Origin: Asaia bogorensis
Lineage (GTDB): Bacteria; Pseudomonadota; Alphaproteobacteria; Acetobacterales; Acetobacteraceae
Reading direction: 5' to 3'
NCBI GenBank assembly: GCA_945897825.1
Contig: CAMDGX010000042.1
Location: forward strand, 1-38,964
Length of the DNA stretch: 38,964 nt
Below the pieces are notes generated by a model. That model was not told the DNA's origin. It saw nothing but the letters and a program-made list of their open reading frames with translations, and did no database searches. The position numbers and the translations under genes are program-made. How positions within the stretch are numbered: position 1 is the stretch's first letter; the number at the start of each line of letters is the position of its first letter. Shown here one piece after another: positions 1 through 13,267 of this stretch.

Positions 1-18
1 CCCCGCTGCTTCCTTGTT

Positions 19-1212
19 TCAGGCCCGCACGATCTTGCGGGTGTTGAGGTCGTCGACCTGGGCGTCGGTGTAGCCGTGGGCCTTGAGCACTTCGCGGGTG
101 TGTTCGCCGATGAAGGGGGCGTGGGCGCGGGGGGTGCCGCTTTCGAAGGGGGGGAGGCCGGGGATGTTCGGCATCGGAACGAGCTGGTCCAGGCCGGGCT
201 GCTTGAGCCAGGCGATGATGTTGGTGGCCAGGACCTGCTCCTCCTTGAGGAATTCGGAGTAGGAGTTCACCTGGCCGTTCATGATGTTGCGGGCGGTGAG
301 GCGCTCGCTGATCCAGGCGGTTTCCTTGGACTTGAACACCGGGCGGACCAGGCCGAGCAGCTCGTCCATGTTCGTGCGGCGGGTGACGGGATCCTTGAAG
401 CGGGGGTCGTGTTCGAGGTGCTGAATCTCCATGGCCTCGCAGAACGGAGCCCAGTCGGTGTTGCGGACCATGGTGACGTTGATCTGGCCGTTTTTCGTGT
501 CGAACACGCCGGCGGGCATGATGCCGCGCTGGAGGACGCCGTTTTCCAGGTAGCCGGCGATGAGGCGGATGACCGAGAGCATGGCGCCGCCCTGCATGAG
601 GCTCGCCTCGATGTAGCGGCCTTCCTTCAGGTTCTGCATCTTCTTGACGAAGATCGAGGTGGCGATGGCCTGGAAGCCGAGCAGGCCGGTGTACATGTCG
701 ATCAGCGAAATGGCGATGCGGTGGGGGTGGTTGTCCATCTCGCCGCGGTTCTCGTGGACGATGCCGTTGAAGGCCTGGAGCACCGGGTCCATGGCGGGGC
801 GGCCGGCCCAGGGGCCGACCTGGCCGAAGCCGGAGATCGAATAGTAGATGATGCCGGGGTTCTTGGCCTTTACGGCATCGTAGCCGAAGCCGTAGCGCTG
901 GATGGTGCCGGGGCGGAAGCCTTCCATGAAGACATCGGCGCCCTCGATGAACTTCCAGAGGATCTGCTTGCCTTCCTCGGTCTTCAGGTCGATGGCCACA
1001 CCCTTCTTGCCGAGGGTACCGAAGAACGAGAAGGAGGAATGGTCGCCGTAGGTCTTGCCCAGGATGCGGGCCCAGTCGCCGCCGGCATGGGGGGTTTCGA
1101 TCTTGATGACCTCGGCGCCGTGCTGCGCGAACATCATCGCGGCCGAGGGGCCGGCGACGCCGCCCGTCAGGTCGACAACCTTCAGTCCCTTGAAGGCCTG
1201 GTCGTAGCTCAT
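19..1212 (-). CDS. Class III CoA-transferase (CaiB/BaiF family)
   Basis: Predicted cytosolic enzyme that moves CoA between acyl-CoA and a free carboxylic acid. The 397-residue length is normal for a single CaiB/BaiF chain. The N-terminal CoA-binding fold is recognisable (LKVVDLTGGVAGPSAAMMFA, then HGAEVIKIE near residue 35). The expected catalytic Asp is present as D172 in LIDMYTG, close to Asp169 of formyl-CoA transferase. I start at the ATG at 1212, not the upstream frame extension, because it is preceded by GAGGGGAAACGG, a good ribosome binding site. It is the last gene of the minus-strand cluster, 121 bases after the carboxylase gene, with a hairpin in the gap. It probably activates the imported substrate or recycles CoA from a product. 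The substrate cannot be read from sequence. Confidence 0.93.
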   Translation of the reverse strand: MSYDQAFKGLKVVDLTGGVAGPSAAMMFAQHGAEVIKIETPHAGGDWARILGKTYGDHSSFSFFGTLGKKGVAIDLKTEEGKQILWKFIEGADVFMEGFRPGTIQRYGFGYDAVKAKNPGIIYYSISGFGQVGPWAGRPAMDPVLQAFNGIVHENRGEMDNHPHRIAISLIDMYTGLLGFQAIATSIFVKKMQNLKEGRYIEASLMQGGAMLSVIRLIAGYLENGVLQRGIMPAGVFDTKNGQINVTMVRNTDWAPFCEAMEIQHLEHDPRFKDPVTRRTNMDELLGLVRPVFKSKETAWISERLTARNIMNGQVNSYSEFLKEEQVLATNIIAWLKQPGLDQLVPMPNIPGLPPFESGTPRAHAPFIGEHTREVLKAHGYTDAQVDDLNTRKIVRA

Positions 1213-1295
1213 TCCGTTTCCCCTCGTGCAGGCTTGGTTCGTTGGGCGCCGCACTCCGACTCACGTCCGGCGCGATGGGAGGATGGTGCCAGCCT

Positions 1296-1326
1296 CCGCG
1301 CGTTTGGCCAACAGGCCAACGCGCGG
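1296..1326. other. Strong intra-cluster hairpin
   Basis: Arms CCGCGCGTTTGGCC (1296-1309) and GGCCAACGCGCGG (1314-1326) pair over 13 bp with one bulged T and the loop AACA. It begins 8 bases after the stop codon of the carboxylase gene on the minus strand. No T-run follows, so it is more likely an mRNA-stability or partial-termination element between two genes of the cluster than a full intrinsic terminator. Confidence 0.6.
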
Positions 1327-1333
1327 ATTTGGG

Positions 1334-4762
<3,429 letters not shown>

Positions 4763-4781
4763 GGCTGTCTCTTTCGTCAGG

Positions 4782-7013
4782 TCAGGTCGCTTGGGTGCCG
4801 ATGATGCCGGCGTCGTGCAGCGCGGCGATCTCGCCGGCCGGCAGGCGCAGCACCTCGCCCAGTACTTCTTCATTGTGCTCGCCCAGGGTGGGCGCTGGGC
4901 GGACGAAGCCGGGGCGGGCGCCGTCGAGGGCATAGGGCGCGCGGGGCACGACGTGGCGGCCGACGTGGCGGCGTTCCGCTTCCAGCCAGAAGCCGCGCGC
5001 TGCCAGGTGGGGATCGTGCAGGAGCGCGCTGCCCGGCATGACCGGTCCGGCGACGATCCCGGCGGCCTGCAGCGTGGCCGCTGCCTCGCGCACGTCCCGC
5101 CCGGCGGCCCAGGCGGTCAGGGCGGCCTCGGGCGATTCGCCTTGCGCGAGCTCGGTGCCGATGGCGCGCGCCAGGACCGGCAGGTGCGCCATGGTGGCGA
5201 CATCGACCGCGAGCCAGGCATCCTCGCCGGCGCAGCGGACCACGCCGGTCCAGGCGCTGGTGGCCCGGCGGCTGCCGGTTCGGGGCGGGGCCATTCCGGT
5301 CGCGGACTGGGCGATGATGCCGTCGGCGGCGAGCTGGAACAGGCATTCGACCTGGGACAGGTCGATGGTGGTGCCGCCCGTTTCCTGGCGGCCGTAGAGC
5401 GCGACCAGGGAGGCGCAGGCGGCGTAGATCCCGGCGATGGGGTCGCCATAGGCGGTGTGCTGCATCGCCGGGGCCCAGTCGACCTCGCCGTGCAGCCAGG
5501 GCATGCCGGCGGCCTGTTCGGTGGTGGAGCCGTAGGCGCGGAAGCCGGACCAGGGGCCGGCGCTGCCGAAGGCGCCCATGGAGATGTAGGAGAGGCGGGG
5601 GTTCACCTTTGCCAGGTCGTCGGGGCCGAGGCCGAGCTTGGCGAGCACGCCTGGGGCGTAGTTCTCGATCAGCAGGTCGGCGTCGGCGGCGAAGCGCTTC
5701 AGCAGGGCGACGCCGGTGGGGTGGCGCAGGTCGAGCGTGATGCCGCGCTTGTTGCGGTTCACCGCGTTGAAGTTGGCGCGGGTTTCGTAGGGCGGCGGGT
5801 CGCCGGCTTCAAGCGCGTTCCAGCCGCGCCACCAGTCGATATGGGCGCAGCCCTCGACCTTGATGACTTCGGCGCCGAGATCGGCGAAGTGGCGGCCGGC
5901 GAGGGGGCCGGACCAGCCCATCGACAGGTCCAGCACGCGCACGCCTGCCAGGGGACCGGCGGCGCCGGTGCCGCCCGCAGGCGTCGCGCCTTCGCCGCTT
6001 CCGTGCAGGCGGAAGGGCATGGCCGGGCCTTCGAAGCCCGGACCGTTGCCGTTGTAGGCGCGGAAGCTGGCGCGTTCGCGCCAGTGCGGCGTGGTGAGCA
6101 CTTCGGCCATGGTCGGGACGGGGCCGAGGGGTACGCGGTGGGTGCGTTGGCCTTCTTCCAGCATGGGTCCCGATGCCAGTTTTGCGACTGCCGGCATCAG
6201 GATTTCGTCGAGCTGGTCGGCGGCGGCCATGCGAAGGTCGGTGGTTTCAAAGCGCTTGTCGCGCGCCAGGTCCGGCATGCCGATCAGCGTGCAGAAGCCT
6301 TGCCATTGCTGCGGGGTCAGGGCCGAGATGCCGATCCAGCCGTCGCGGGCGGGCATGATGGTTTGCGGGTAGACGGGGCCGTAGCGGTTGACGCCGCGGC
6401 GCCTTGTGGCCGGGCCGCCGGCGAAGAGGCCGGGGCCGGCGTGCTCGGCGAGGCACAGGAAGGCCTCGTGCAGGCTCACCTCGATGCGCGCCGCGCCCTG
6501 GCCATGGCGGCGGCCGAGCAGGGCGGCCATCGCGGCGATGAAGCCGGTCGCGCCGCCGACCACCTGCGGCGCATGGCCCTGGGGCAGCACCGGCGGGCCC
6601 TCGGCGGTGCCGAACGCGTAGGCGACGCCGCACATTGCCTGGAGGATCGCGTCGCTGCCGGTCCAGTCGGCGCAGGGGCCGGTCATGCCGAACCAGGTCA
6701 GGCCGAGGACCGGCGGCGCGCCGGGCAGGCCGGCCGCCAGCGTTTGCGCCTTGGCGACCTCGGGCGGGGTTTGGCCGGCGATCACCAGGTCCACCGCCAG
6801 CCCGGTGGGTACTGTCTCGCTGCGTTCCTTGCCGTGGTCCAGCCATGCCGCGTAGGCCGCGGCGGACGGGCCGCCATAGGCGAGCCGCCCGTTCTGCGGA
6901 CGGTAGGCCTGGATCACCCGCGCGCCATGTTCGGCGAACAGTTTGCCGCAGTAGCGCGTGGCGACGTCGCCCCCGGCTTCCACCACGACCAGCCCTGCCA
7001 GCGGTGCACCCAT
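4782..7013 (-). CDS. Tandem double-domain class III CoA-transferase
   Basis: A 743-residue protein with two CaiB/BaiF domains in one chain, about 1-345 and 355-743. Each opens with the family's N-terminal motif: PLAGLVVVEAGGD in the first, PLAGVRVLDLSMGWSGPLAG in the second. The second domain keeps the catalytic Asp (D524 in AYGDPIAG). In the first domain the equivalent site reads GGATG, with Gly153 in place of Asp, so that half is probably structural. The same plan, with the active Asp only in the second domain, is known in the DMSP CoA-transferase/lyase DddD, but overall identity to DddD cannot be judged here. It lies 4 bases after the start side of the ABC ATPase gene's stop codon and 20 bases before the carboxylase start, so co-transcription is likely. 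Probable role: CoA activation of the acid brought in by the ABC transporter. Confidence 0.92.
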   Translation of the reverse strand: MGAPLAGLVVVEAGGDVATRYCGKLFAEHGARVIQAYRPQNGRLAYGGPSAAAYAAWLDHGKERSETVPTGLAVDLVIAGQTPPEVAKAQTLAAGLPGAPPVLGLTWFGMTGPCADWTGSDAILQAMCGVAYAFGTAEGPPVLPQGHAPQVVGGATGFIAAMAALLGRRHGQGAARIEVSLHEAFLCLAEHAGPGLFAGGPATRRRGVNRYGPVYPQTIMPARDGWIGISALTPQQWQGFCTLIGMPDLARDKRFETTDLRMAAADQLDEILMPAVAKLASGPMLEEGQRTHRVPLGPVPTMAEVLTTPHWRERASFRAYNGNGPGFEGPAMPFRLHGSGEGATPAGGTGAAGPLAGVRVLDLSMGWSGPLAGRHFADLGAEVIKVEGCAHIDWWRGWNALEAGDPPPYETRANFNAVNRNKRGITLDLRHPTGVALLKRFAADADLLIENYAPGVLAKLGLGPDDLAKVNPRLSYISMGAFGSAGPWSGFRAYGSTTEQAAGMPWLHGEVDWAPAMQHTAYGDPIAGIYAACASLVALYGRQETGGTTIDLSQVECLFQLAADGIIAQSATGMAPPRTGSRRATSAWTGVVRCAGEDAWLAVDVATMAHLPVLARAIGTELAQGESPEAALTAWAAGRDVREAAATLQAAGIVAGPVMPGSALLHDPHLAARGFWLEAERRHVGRHVVPRAPYALDGARPGFVRPAPTLGEHNEEVLGEVLRLPAGEIAALHDAGIIGTQAT

Positions 7014-7016
7014 CGC

Positions 7017-7948
<932 letters not shown>

Positions 7949-7949
<1 letters not shown>

Positions 7950-8908
7950 CAAACCAGCTTCCAGCAGGCGGCGCTGTGGCCTTCGGCGAGTTCGACGGTG
8001 GGCGGCATCTCGGCGCATTTGTCCATGCGGGACGGGCAGCGCGGGGCGAAGCGGCAGCCGGTCGGCGGGTCGATCAGGCTGGGGGGCTGGCCGGGGATGG
8101 CTTGGAGGCGGGTGCGCTTGTCGCCCAGGCGCGGGATCGCGGCGAGGAGGGCCTGGGTGTAGGGGTGGGAGGGGGTTTTGTAGATGCGGCGGACGGGGCC
8201 GGTTTCGACGATCTTGCCGGCATACATGACTGCGATGCGCTTGCAGAGGCTGGCGGCGACGCCGAGGTCGTGGGTGATGAGGATGATGCCGGTGCCGGTG
8301 TCGGCCTGGATCTGGCGCAGCAGGGCGATGATCTGGACCTGGATGGTGACGTCGAGCGCGGTGGTGGGCTCGTCGGCGACCAAGAGGCGCGGGGTGCAGC
8401 CGATCGCCATGGCGGCGACGACGCGCTGGCGCTGGCCGCCGGAGAACTGGTGCGGGTAGTCGCTGAGGCGCTTGTCGGGGGAGGGGATGCGCACGCGGGT
8501 GAGGACGTCGATGACCTGGCTGCGCAGGGCGGCGCCGCGAGCGATGTCGTGGTTGCGCAGGGGGTTGGCCACCTGGTCGCCGATCGAGAAGACCGGGTTC
8601 AGCGAGGTCATCGGGTCCTGCATGATCATGGCGATGCGGCGGCCGCGGATGTCGTGCGCCATCTGGGTTTCGGACAGGGTGGTGAGCTCCTGGCCGTCGA
8701 GCTTGATGGAGCCGGCGACGATGCGGCCGGAGCCTTTCGGGAGCAGGCGGAGGAGGGAGAGGCCGGTCAGCGTCTTGCCGGAGCCGGACTCGCCGACGAG
8801 GCCGAGGGTTTCGCCCTCGCCGACCGAGAGGCTGACGCCGTCCACCGCGCGCAGGATGCCGCGCTTGAGGTGGAGGTGGGTTTGGAGGTTCTCGACCTGG
8901 AGGACCAT
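7949..8908 (-). CDS. Oligopeptide/dipeptide-type ABC transporter ATPase (DppD-like)
   Basis: A 319-residue ATPase, partner of the next one. Walker A is GESGSGKT, the signature is FSGGQRQRV, Walker B is [12 protein letters not shown], and the C-terminus has the oligopeptide-type CRFAPRCP motif. It starts at the ATG at 8906-8908, overlapping the stop of the permease gene by one base, and it overlaps the next ATPase gene in the same way. An alternative frame running through the permease gene to 9664 is a shadow. Together the two ATPases make the heterodimeric engine usual for Dpp/Opp importers. Confidence 0.95.
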
Positions 8909-9777
8909 CAGAGCTGCCGCAGCTGCGGGTCGAGGCGGTCGCGCAGCCAGTCGCCGAAGACGTTGGCGGAGAGGCAGGTGACCATGATCGCCAGGCCCGG
9001 CATGGTGATCGCCCACCAGGCGTTGGTGATGTATTGCCGGGCGTCGGACAGCATCAGGCCCCAGGAGATGTCGGGCTGCTGGATGCCGAGGCCGAGGAAG
9101 GAGAGGCTGGCCTCGAAGAGGATCACCTGGCCGACCTGGAGCGTGCCCAGGACCACGAGGGTGTTGAAGATGTTCGGCAGCAGGTGGCGCATGAAGATGA
9201 CGGGGGTGGAGACGCCGGCGGTGCGGGCGAAGGCGATGTAGTCGCGGTTCTTGAGCGCCATGATCTCGCCGCGGATGATGCGGGCGTACCAGGCCCAGTA
9301 GGTGAGCACGATGACGATCACCACGGTGGACAGGCCCGGCTCCAGGGCGGCGGCGAGGATAAGGGCCAGCGCGATCGAGGGGACGGATTGCTGGATCTCG
9401 ATCAGGCGCATCAGCACGGCGTCGACGCGCCCGCCGAAATAGCCGGCGATCATGCCCATGAGCGCGCCGATGCTGCCGCTGAACAGGATCGCGTAGAACG
9501 CCACGATCACCGAGACGCGGCTGCCGGCCATGATCCGCGTCAGGATGTCCCGGCCCAGATTGTCGGTGCCGAGCGGATAGGCCATCGACCCGCCCTCCTG
9601 CCATGGCGGCGGCGTGAACGAGGCGCCGAGGTCCAGGCCGTTCGGGTCGTGCGGCATGATCCATTCGCCGGCGGCCGCGCAGACGCCGACAGCCCCGAGC
9701 ACGATGATCGGCAGCCAGGGGAGGCCGCGGGCCCAGCCGAAGCCGATCGCGCGTCGGGGCAGGGCGCTAGCGGACAT
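8908..9777 (-). CDS. ABC transporter permease (DppC-like)
   Basis: A 289-residue inner-membrane permease with about six hydrophobic segments. The N-terminal segment (WLPIIVLGAVGVCAAAGEW) is followed by the periplasmic stretch typical of DppC proteins (MPHDPNGLDLG), then LGTDNLGRDILTRI, a hallmark of DppC/OppC N-termini. The ATPase-coupling loop is around ARTAGVSTPVIFMRHLLPN. It overlaps the upstream permease gene by 11 bases and the downstream ATPase gene by one base, so the transporter genes are tightly coupled. Confidence 0.95.
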   Translation of the reverse strand: MSASALPRRAIGFGWARGLPWLPIIVLGAVGVCAAAGEWIMPHDPNGLDLGASFTPPPWQEGGSMAYPLGTDNLGRDILTRIMAGSRVSVIVAFYAILFSGSIGALMGMIAGYFGGRVDAVLMRLIEIQQSVPSIALALILAAALEPGLSTVVIVIVLTYWAWYARIIRGEIMALKNRDYIAFARTAGVSTPVIFMRHLLPNIFNTLVVLGTLQVGQVILFEASLSFLGLGIQQPDISWGLMLSDARQYITNAWWAITMPGLAIMVTCLSANVFGDWLRDRLDPQLRQL

Positions 9778-10687
9778 CGCGGATCCTCGGGTCGACCAGG
9801 CCGTAGGAGAGGTCGACCAACAGGTTGGAGAGCACGAACAGGATCGAGGTGAACAACACGCCGGCCTGGACCACGGGGAAGTCGCGCGCGAACACCGCCT
9901 CCACCACCGTGCGCCCGACGCCGGGCCAGGCGAAGATCGTCTCGACCACGAAGGCGCCGCCGAGCATGGCGGCGAAATACACGCCGAGCATGGTCATCAG
10001 CGGCACCGCGGCGTTGCGCAGGGCGTATTTCCAGACGATCAGCCGCTCCGGCGTGCCGAGCGCGCGCGACAGGCGCACGTGGTCGCTGTCCAGCACATCG
10101 AGCATGGAGGAGCGCACGATGCGCGTTTGCGCGGCGACCGGATACCAGCCCAGCGCGATCGCCGGCATGACGAGGTGCGCCGGCGTGCCGTGGCCGAAGG
10201 CGGGGAGCCAGTTGAGCTGGATGGCGAACAGCAGGATCAGCAGCAGCCCGACCCAGAACGCGGGCATCGCCTGGCCGAGCATGGCGAAGACGCGGCCCAC
10301 CCGGTCGATCCAGCCGCCGCGGTGCACCGCGGAGAGCACCCCGATCGGCACCGCGAGGGCGACGCTGAACACCAGCCCAGCCGCGGCGAGCTGGATGGTC
10401 GCGGGCAGGCGGTCGAGGATGAGGGTCACGGCCGGCATCTGCCAGCGGTAGGAATTGCCGAAATCGCCGACCAGGGCCTTGCCGGCGAAGATCAGGTATT
10501 GCTCCCACAGCGGGCGGTCCAGCCCATAGGCCTGGCGCGTCTCGGCGATCATCTGCGGCGTGGCGTCGTTCGGCAGCAGCATCACGATCGGGTCGCCCGA
10601 GAGGCGCGAGATCATGAAGATGATGATGCTCGCGCCGACGATGCTGATCGCACCCTGCCAGAGGCGCCGGCCGACGAAGCGCCCCAT
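9767..10687 (-). CDS. ABC transporter permease (DppB-like)
   Basis: A 306-residue inner-membrane permease starting MGRFVGRRLWQGAISIVGAS, the usual short cytosolic start and first helix of DppB proteins. The YGLDRPLWEQY motif follows the first periplasmic loop, as in DppB/NikB. The coupling loop is RALGTPERLIVWKYALRNA. It pairs with the DppC-like gene next to it. The start at 10687 lies 13 bases after the stop of the binding-protein gene. Confidence 0.95.
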   Translation of the reverse strand: MGRFVGRRLWQGAISIVGASIIIFMISRLSGDPIVMLLPNDATPQMIAETRQAYGLDRPLWEQYLIFAGKALVGDFGNSYRWQMPAVTLILDRLPATIQLAAAGLVFSVALAVPIGVLSAVHRGGWIDRVGRVFAMLGQAMPAFWVGLLLILLFAIQLNWLPAFGHGTPAHLVMPAIALGWYPVAAQTRIVRSSMLDVLDSDHVRLSRALGTPERLIVWKYALRNAAVPLMTMLGVYFAAMLGGAFVVETIFAWPGVGRTVVEAVFARDFPVVQAGVLFTSILFVLSNLLVDLSYGLVDPRIRDVR

Positions 10688-10700
10688 GGGCGTGCCGCCG

Positions 10701-12284
10701 CTACTGCTTCAGCCCGACCTGCTGCAGCTGGCGCCAGAAGCCGGGCGCGGGCCAGGGGGTGAACTCGACCTTGTCGCGCCACGCCAGCGTGACGACCGGG
10801 CGGTAGAGCGGCAGGCCGCCGGCCACCTCGGCGTGCTTCAGCCGGGCGATGTGCTGGATCAGCTTGTCGCGCTCGCCGAGGTCCATCGTGCCCTTCAGCT
10901 GCTTCACCAGCTCGTCGAACTTCGGGTCGTTGTGGTGCGAGGTGGAGCCCCAGCCGGAGCCCTTGACGAAGCTGTGCAGATGGCCGGCCCATGGGGTTCC
11001 CGGGTCGCCGGGCAGGCCGTGGCCCCACATGTTCATGAACAGCCCGTCGACATGGCCTTCGCGCTCGCGGCGCATGAAGGTGATCCAGGTGCCGTACTCC
11101 ATGCCGACGATCTTGCAGCGGATGCCGACGGCGGTGATGTAGGCGAACACCGCCTCGCCCATTTCCTTCTGGTAGGGTTCGCGCGGCGTGGTCAGGTTGT
11201 AGCAGGGCGTCTCGAACCCGTTCGGGAAGCCGGCCTCGCGCAGCAATTCGCGCGCGCGGCGGGGGTTGAAGGGGTAGGGCTTGAGGTCGGGGTCGTAGCC
11301 GACGCTGCCGATGCCCACCTGGACGTAGCGCTGCCCCTGGTTGAACAGCACGCGCTTGATGATCGCGTCCATGTCGATCGCATGCGCGACCGCCTGGCGC
11401 ACCCGCACATCCCAGAACTTCGACTGCGGCGTCAGCGCGTCCATCGTGATGTACATGTTGTTCGGCGAGACGTAGCTGCCGGTCTTGACGCCGGGCAGCT
11501 TGGTGAACTCGTCGACCATCGCCGGCGGCACCGCGTCGATCCAGTCGATCGCCCCGGTCTTGAAGGCGGCGACGCGGGTGAGGTCCTCGGGGATGATCTT
11601 GGCCACCACGGACTTGACCGTCGGGCGGGCCTCCTTGTTCCAGTAGTCCTCGAACGCCTCGAGCCGCAGCTCCTCCTTCACGGTGCGCGAGACGAACTTC
11701 CACGGCCCGGTGCCGACCGGCTTGCGGGCGAATTCGTCGTCGCCGACCTGCTCGATGTAGCGCTTCGGCACCGCCCACAGGATCAGGTTGCCGGAGGTGA
11801 ACGAGCCGTCGGGCTCCTTGAAGCGGATGCGGAAGGTCAGCTCGTCGATCACCTCGAAGGTTTCCACGGTGGCGACGAGGTGGGTCCAGAGGGACAGCTT
11901 GCGGTCGCCCTGGCGCTTGTAGGCGTATTCGAAGTCGGCGGATGTGAGCGGGTCGCCGTTGTGGAACTTCACGCCGGGGCGCAGCTTCACCGTGATGACC
12001 GGCTTGCCGCCCTCCTGGGTCAGCTCCCAGCTCTCGGCCAGCCAGTTGCGCGTTTTCAGGTCGGGGCCGGTGCGCAGCAGCTGCTCGAACATCTGGCCGG
12101 TGAAATACTGGTCCACGCCCGCGGCGGAGCGGGTCGGGTCCATCATGGTCGCCTCGGCGGCGAAGCCGATGTTCAGGGTGCCGGTTGCCGGCCGTGGGGC
12201 CTGCGCATGCGCCGGTGTCGCAATGGTCGCGAGGGGAAGAACGGCCAGAGTCGCGGCGGCAAGGCCAGTGAACCACTGCTTCAT
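10701..12284 (-). CDS. ABC transporter substrate-binding protein (SBP family 5)
   Basis: A 527-residue periplasmic binding protein of the peptide/nickel class (SBP_bac_5). A Sec signal peptide covers about the first 28 residues, with likely cleavage after TPAHA. The mature part has the usual landmarks: a start on GTLNIGFAAEATMMDP, LAESWELTQEGGKPVITVKLRPGVKFHNG near residue 100, and a VRQAVAHAIDMDAII helix in the second lobe. The start is the ATG at 12284 with an AGGAAG ribosome binding site 6 bases away; the frame extends upstream but into the promoter. It is first in the operon and defines substrate choice for the importer. Given the CoA enzymes downstream, the cargo may be an organic acid or acylated compound rather than a peptide; that is inference. 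Confidence 0.95.
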   Translation of the reverse strand: MKQWFTGLAAATLAVLPLATIATPAHAQAPRPATGTLNIGFAAEATMMDPTRSAAGVDQYFTGQMFEQLLRTGPDLKTRNWLAESWELTQEGGKPVITVKLRPGVKFHNGDPLTSADFEYAYKRQGDRKLSLWTHLVATVETFEVIDELTFRIRFKEPDGSFTSGNLILWAVPKRYIEQVGDDEFARKPVGTGPWKFVSRTVKEELRLEAFEDYWNKEARPTVKSVVAKIIPEDLTRVAAFKTGAIDWIDAVPPAMVDEFTKLPGVKTGSYVSPNNMYITMDALTPQSKFWDVRVRQAVAHAIDMDAIIKRVLFNQGQRYVQVGIGSVGYDPDLKPYPFNPRRARELLREAGFPNGFETPCYNLTTPREPYQKEMGEAVFAYITAVGIRCKIVGMEYGTWITFMRREREGHVDGLFMNMWGHGLPGDPGTPWAGHLHSFVKGSGWGSTSHHNDPKFDELVKQLKGTMDLGERDKLIQHIARLKHAEVAGGLPLYRPVVTLAWRDKVEFTPWPAPGFWRQLQQVGLKQ

Positions 12285-12338
12285 CGTTCGCTTCCTCGTG
12301 TTGTCCCCTGCCGTCTGCGCGGGCCGGGTTGGCGAAAA

Positions 12339-12367
12339 ACTACACCACCCGCCTTGAACACTGTCAA
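12339..12367 (-). promoter_or_regulatory. Predicted sigma70-type promoter of the ABC/CoA operon
   Basis: On the minus strand a perfect -35 box TTGACA (12367-12362) is followed after 17 bp by TGTAGT (12344-12339), 4 of 6 matches to the -10 consensus. The binding-protein start codon lies about 50 bases beyond the expected transcription start. The -35 box is 3 bp from the palindrome at 12371-12386. Confidence 0.6.
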
Positions 12368-12370
12368 TGT

Positions 12371-12386
12371 CGATTGTCGACAATCG
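12371..12386. promoter_or_regulatory. Perfect 16-bp palindrome, predicted GntR-family operator
   Basis: CGATTGTCGACAATCG is a perfect inverted repeat. Its core TTGTCGACAA fits the general T-N-G-T / A-C-N-A half-site pattern of FadR-subfamily GntR regulators. It lies between the divergent GntR gene and the ABC/CoA operon and abuts that operon's -35 box, so binding could control both genes. The link to this regulator rests on position and motif type. Confidence 0.6.
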
Positions 12387-12445
12387 GCGACCTTGCTTTT
12401 GCCCCGCTCGCGGCGCTAGCAGGCTCCCGTTCGCCACTGCACCGG

Positions 12446-13216
12446 ATGCAAATGGACGCCAGCCAGACGACCATTCCCCCAGCTGCCGCGGCGACGGGAC
12501 AGCGCCGCCGGGCCAGCGCCACGACCATTCCCGAGCAGATCGCCAACCGCGTCGCCGCGGCGATCGTGAACGGCGAGTACCGCGACGGTGAGCGCCTGCG
12601 CGAACTGGAACTGGCCGCCACCTACGGGGTCAGCCGCGGCCCGGTGCGCGAGGCGCTGCGCGCGCTGGAGCGCTACGGCCTGGCCGTGCTTCGCCCCCGC
12701 CGCGGCGCGTATGTGGTTGGCCTGTCGCTCGATGTGATCGCCGAGGCCTTCAACGCCCGGGCCGCCCTCGCCGGAATCGCCGCCCGCCAGCTTGCGCGGC
12801 GCGACGCCGCGGCCGTGGCCGCGGACGAGATGGAAGCGGCACTGGCCCGCGCGGTCGCCCTCGTCGATGTCCCCGTTGGCGAAACCTACAGCTTCCAGGT
12901 CGCCATCCGCGAGACCGCCCGCTGCATCTACCGCCACTGCGGCGCCGGCCACATCGAGCGCATGCTGACCGACCAGGTCGACCGCTCGATCTGGGGCCTG
13001 ATGTGGAAGGCCCAGCCGATGGACTTCCAGCGCCGCGAACGCCGCCTGGAGAGCGTCGACTACTGGACCCGCATCCTCGCCGCCCTGCGCCAGCGCGACG
13101 AGCATGCCGCCGAACGCCTGGTGCGCGAGGAGATCCTCACGACCCGCAACAGCGCCATCGCTGCCCTGGCGACGCTGCGCGGCGAACAGGTCGATCCGGC
13201 GCTGCTGTTCAAGTGA
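12446..13216 (+). CDS. GntR-family transcriptional regulator, FadR/FCD type
   Basis: A DNA-binding regulator of about 256 residues. The N-terminal winged helix runs from about residue 27 to 97 (TIPEQIANRVAAAIVNGEY, then LAATYGVSRGPVREALRALE and PRRGAYVVG). The rest is a helical FCD-like ligand domain. The usual FCD metal ligands look incomplete: the D-x3-H motif reads ETYSFQ, and the late C-terminal His position holds Glu. So it may sense its ligand without metal. The start is uncertain: ATG 12446 and ATG 12452 are both possible, neither has a clear ribosome binding site, and the frame is open further up. I prefer these because the palindromic operator lies upstream of them. Being divergent from the transporter/CoA operon, it is the likely local regulator. 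Confidence 0.9.
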   Translation: MQMDASQTTIPPAAAATGQRRRASATTIPEQIANRVAAAIVNGEYRDGERLRELELAATYGVSRGPVREALRALERYGLAVLRPRRGAYVVGLSLDVIAEAFNARAALAGIAARQLARRDAAAVAADEMEAALARAVALVDVPVGETYSFQVAIRETARCIYRHCGAGHIERMLTDQVDRSIWGLMWKAQPMDFQRRERRLESVDYWTRILAALRQRDEHAAERLVREEILTTRNSAIAALATLRGEQVDPALLFK

Positions 13217-13267
13217 TGCGCGCGGATCGCCTGCTGCCATGGCCGGCAGGGGAGGCGACCCGAACTT

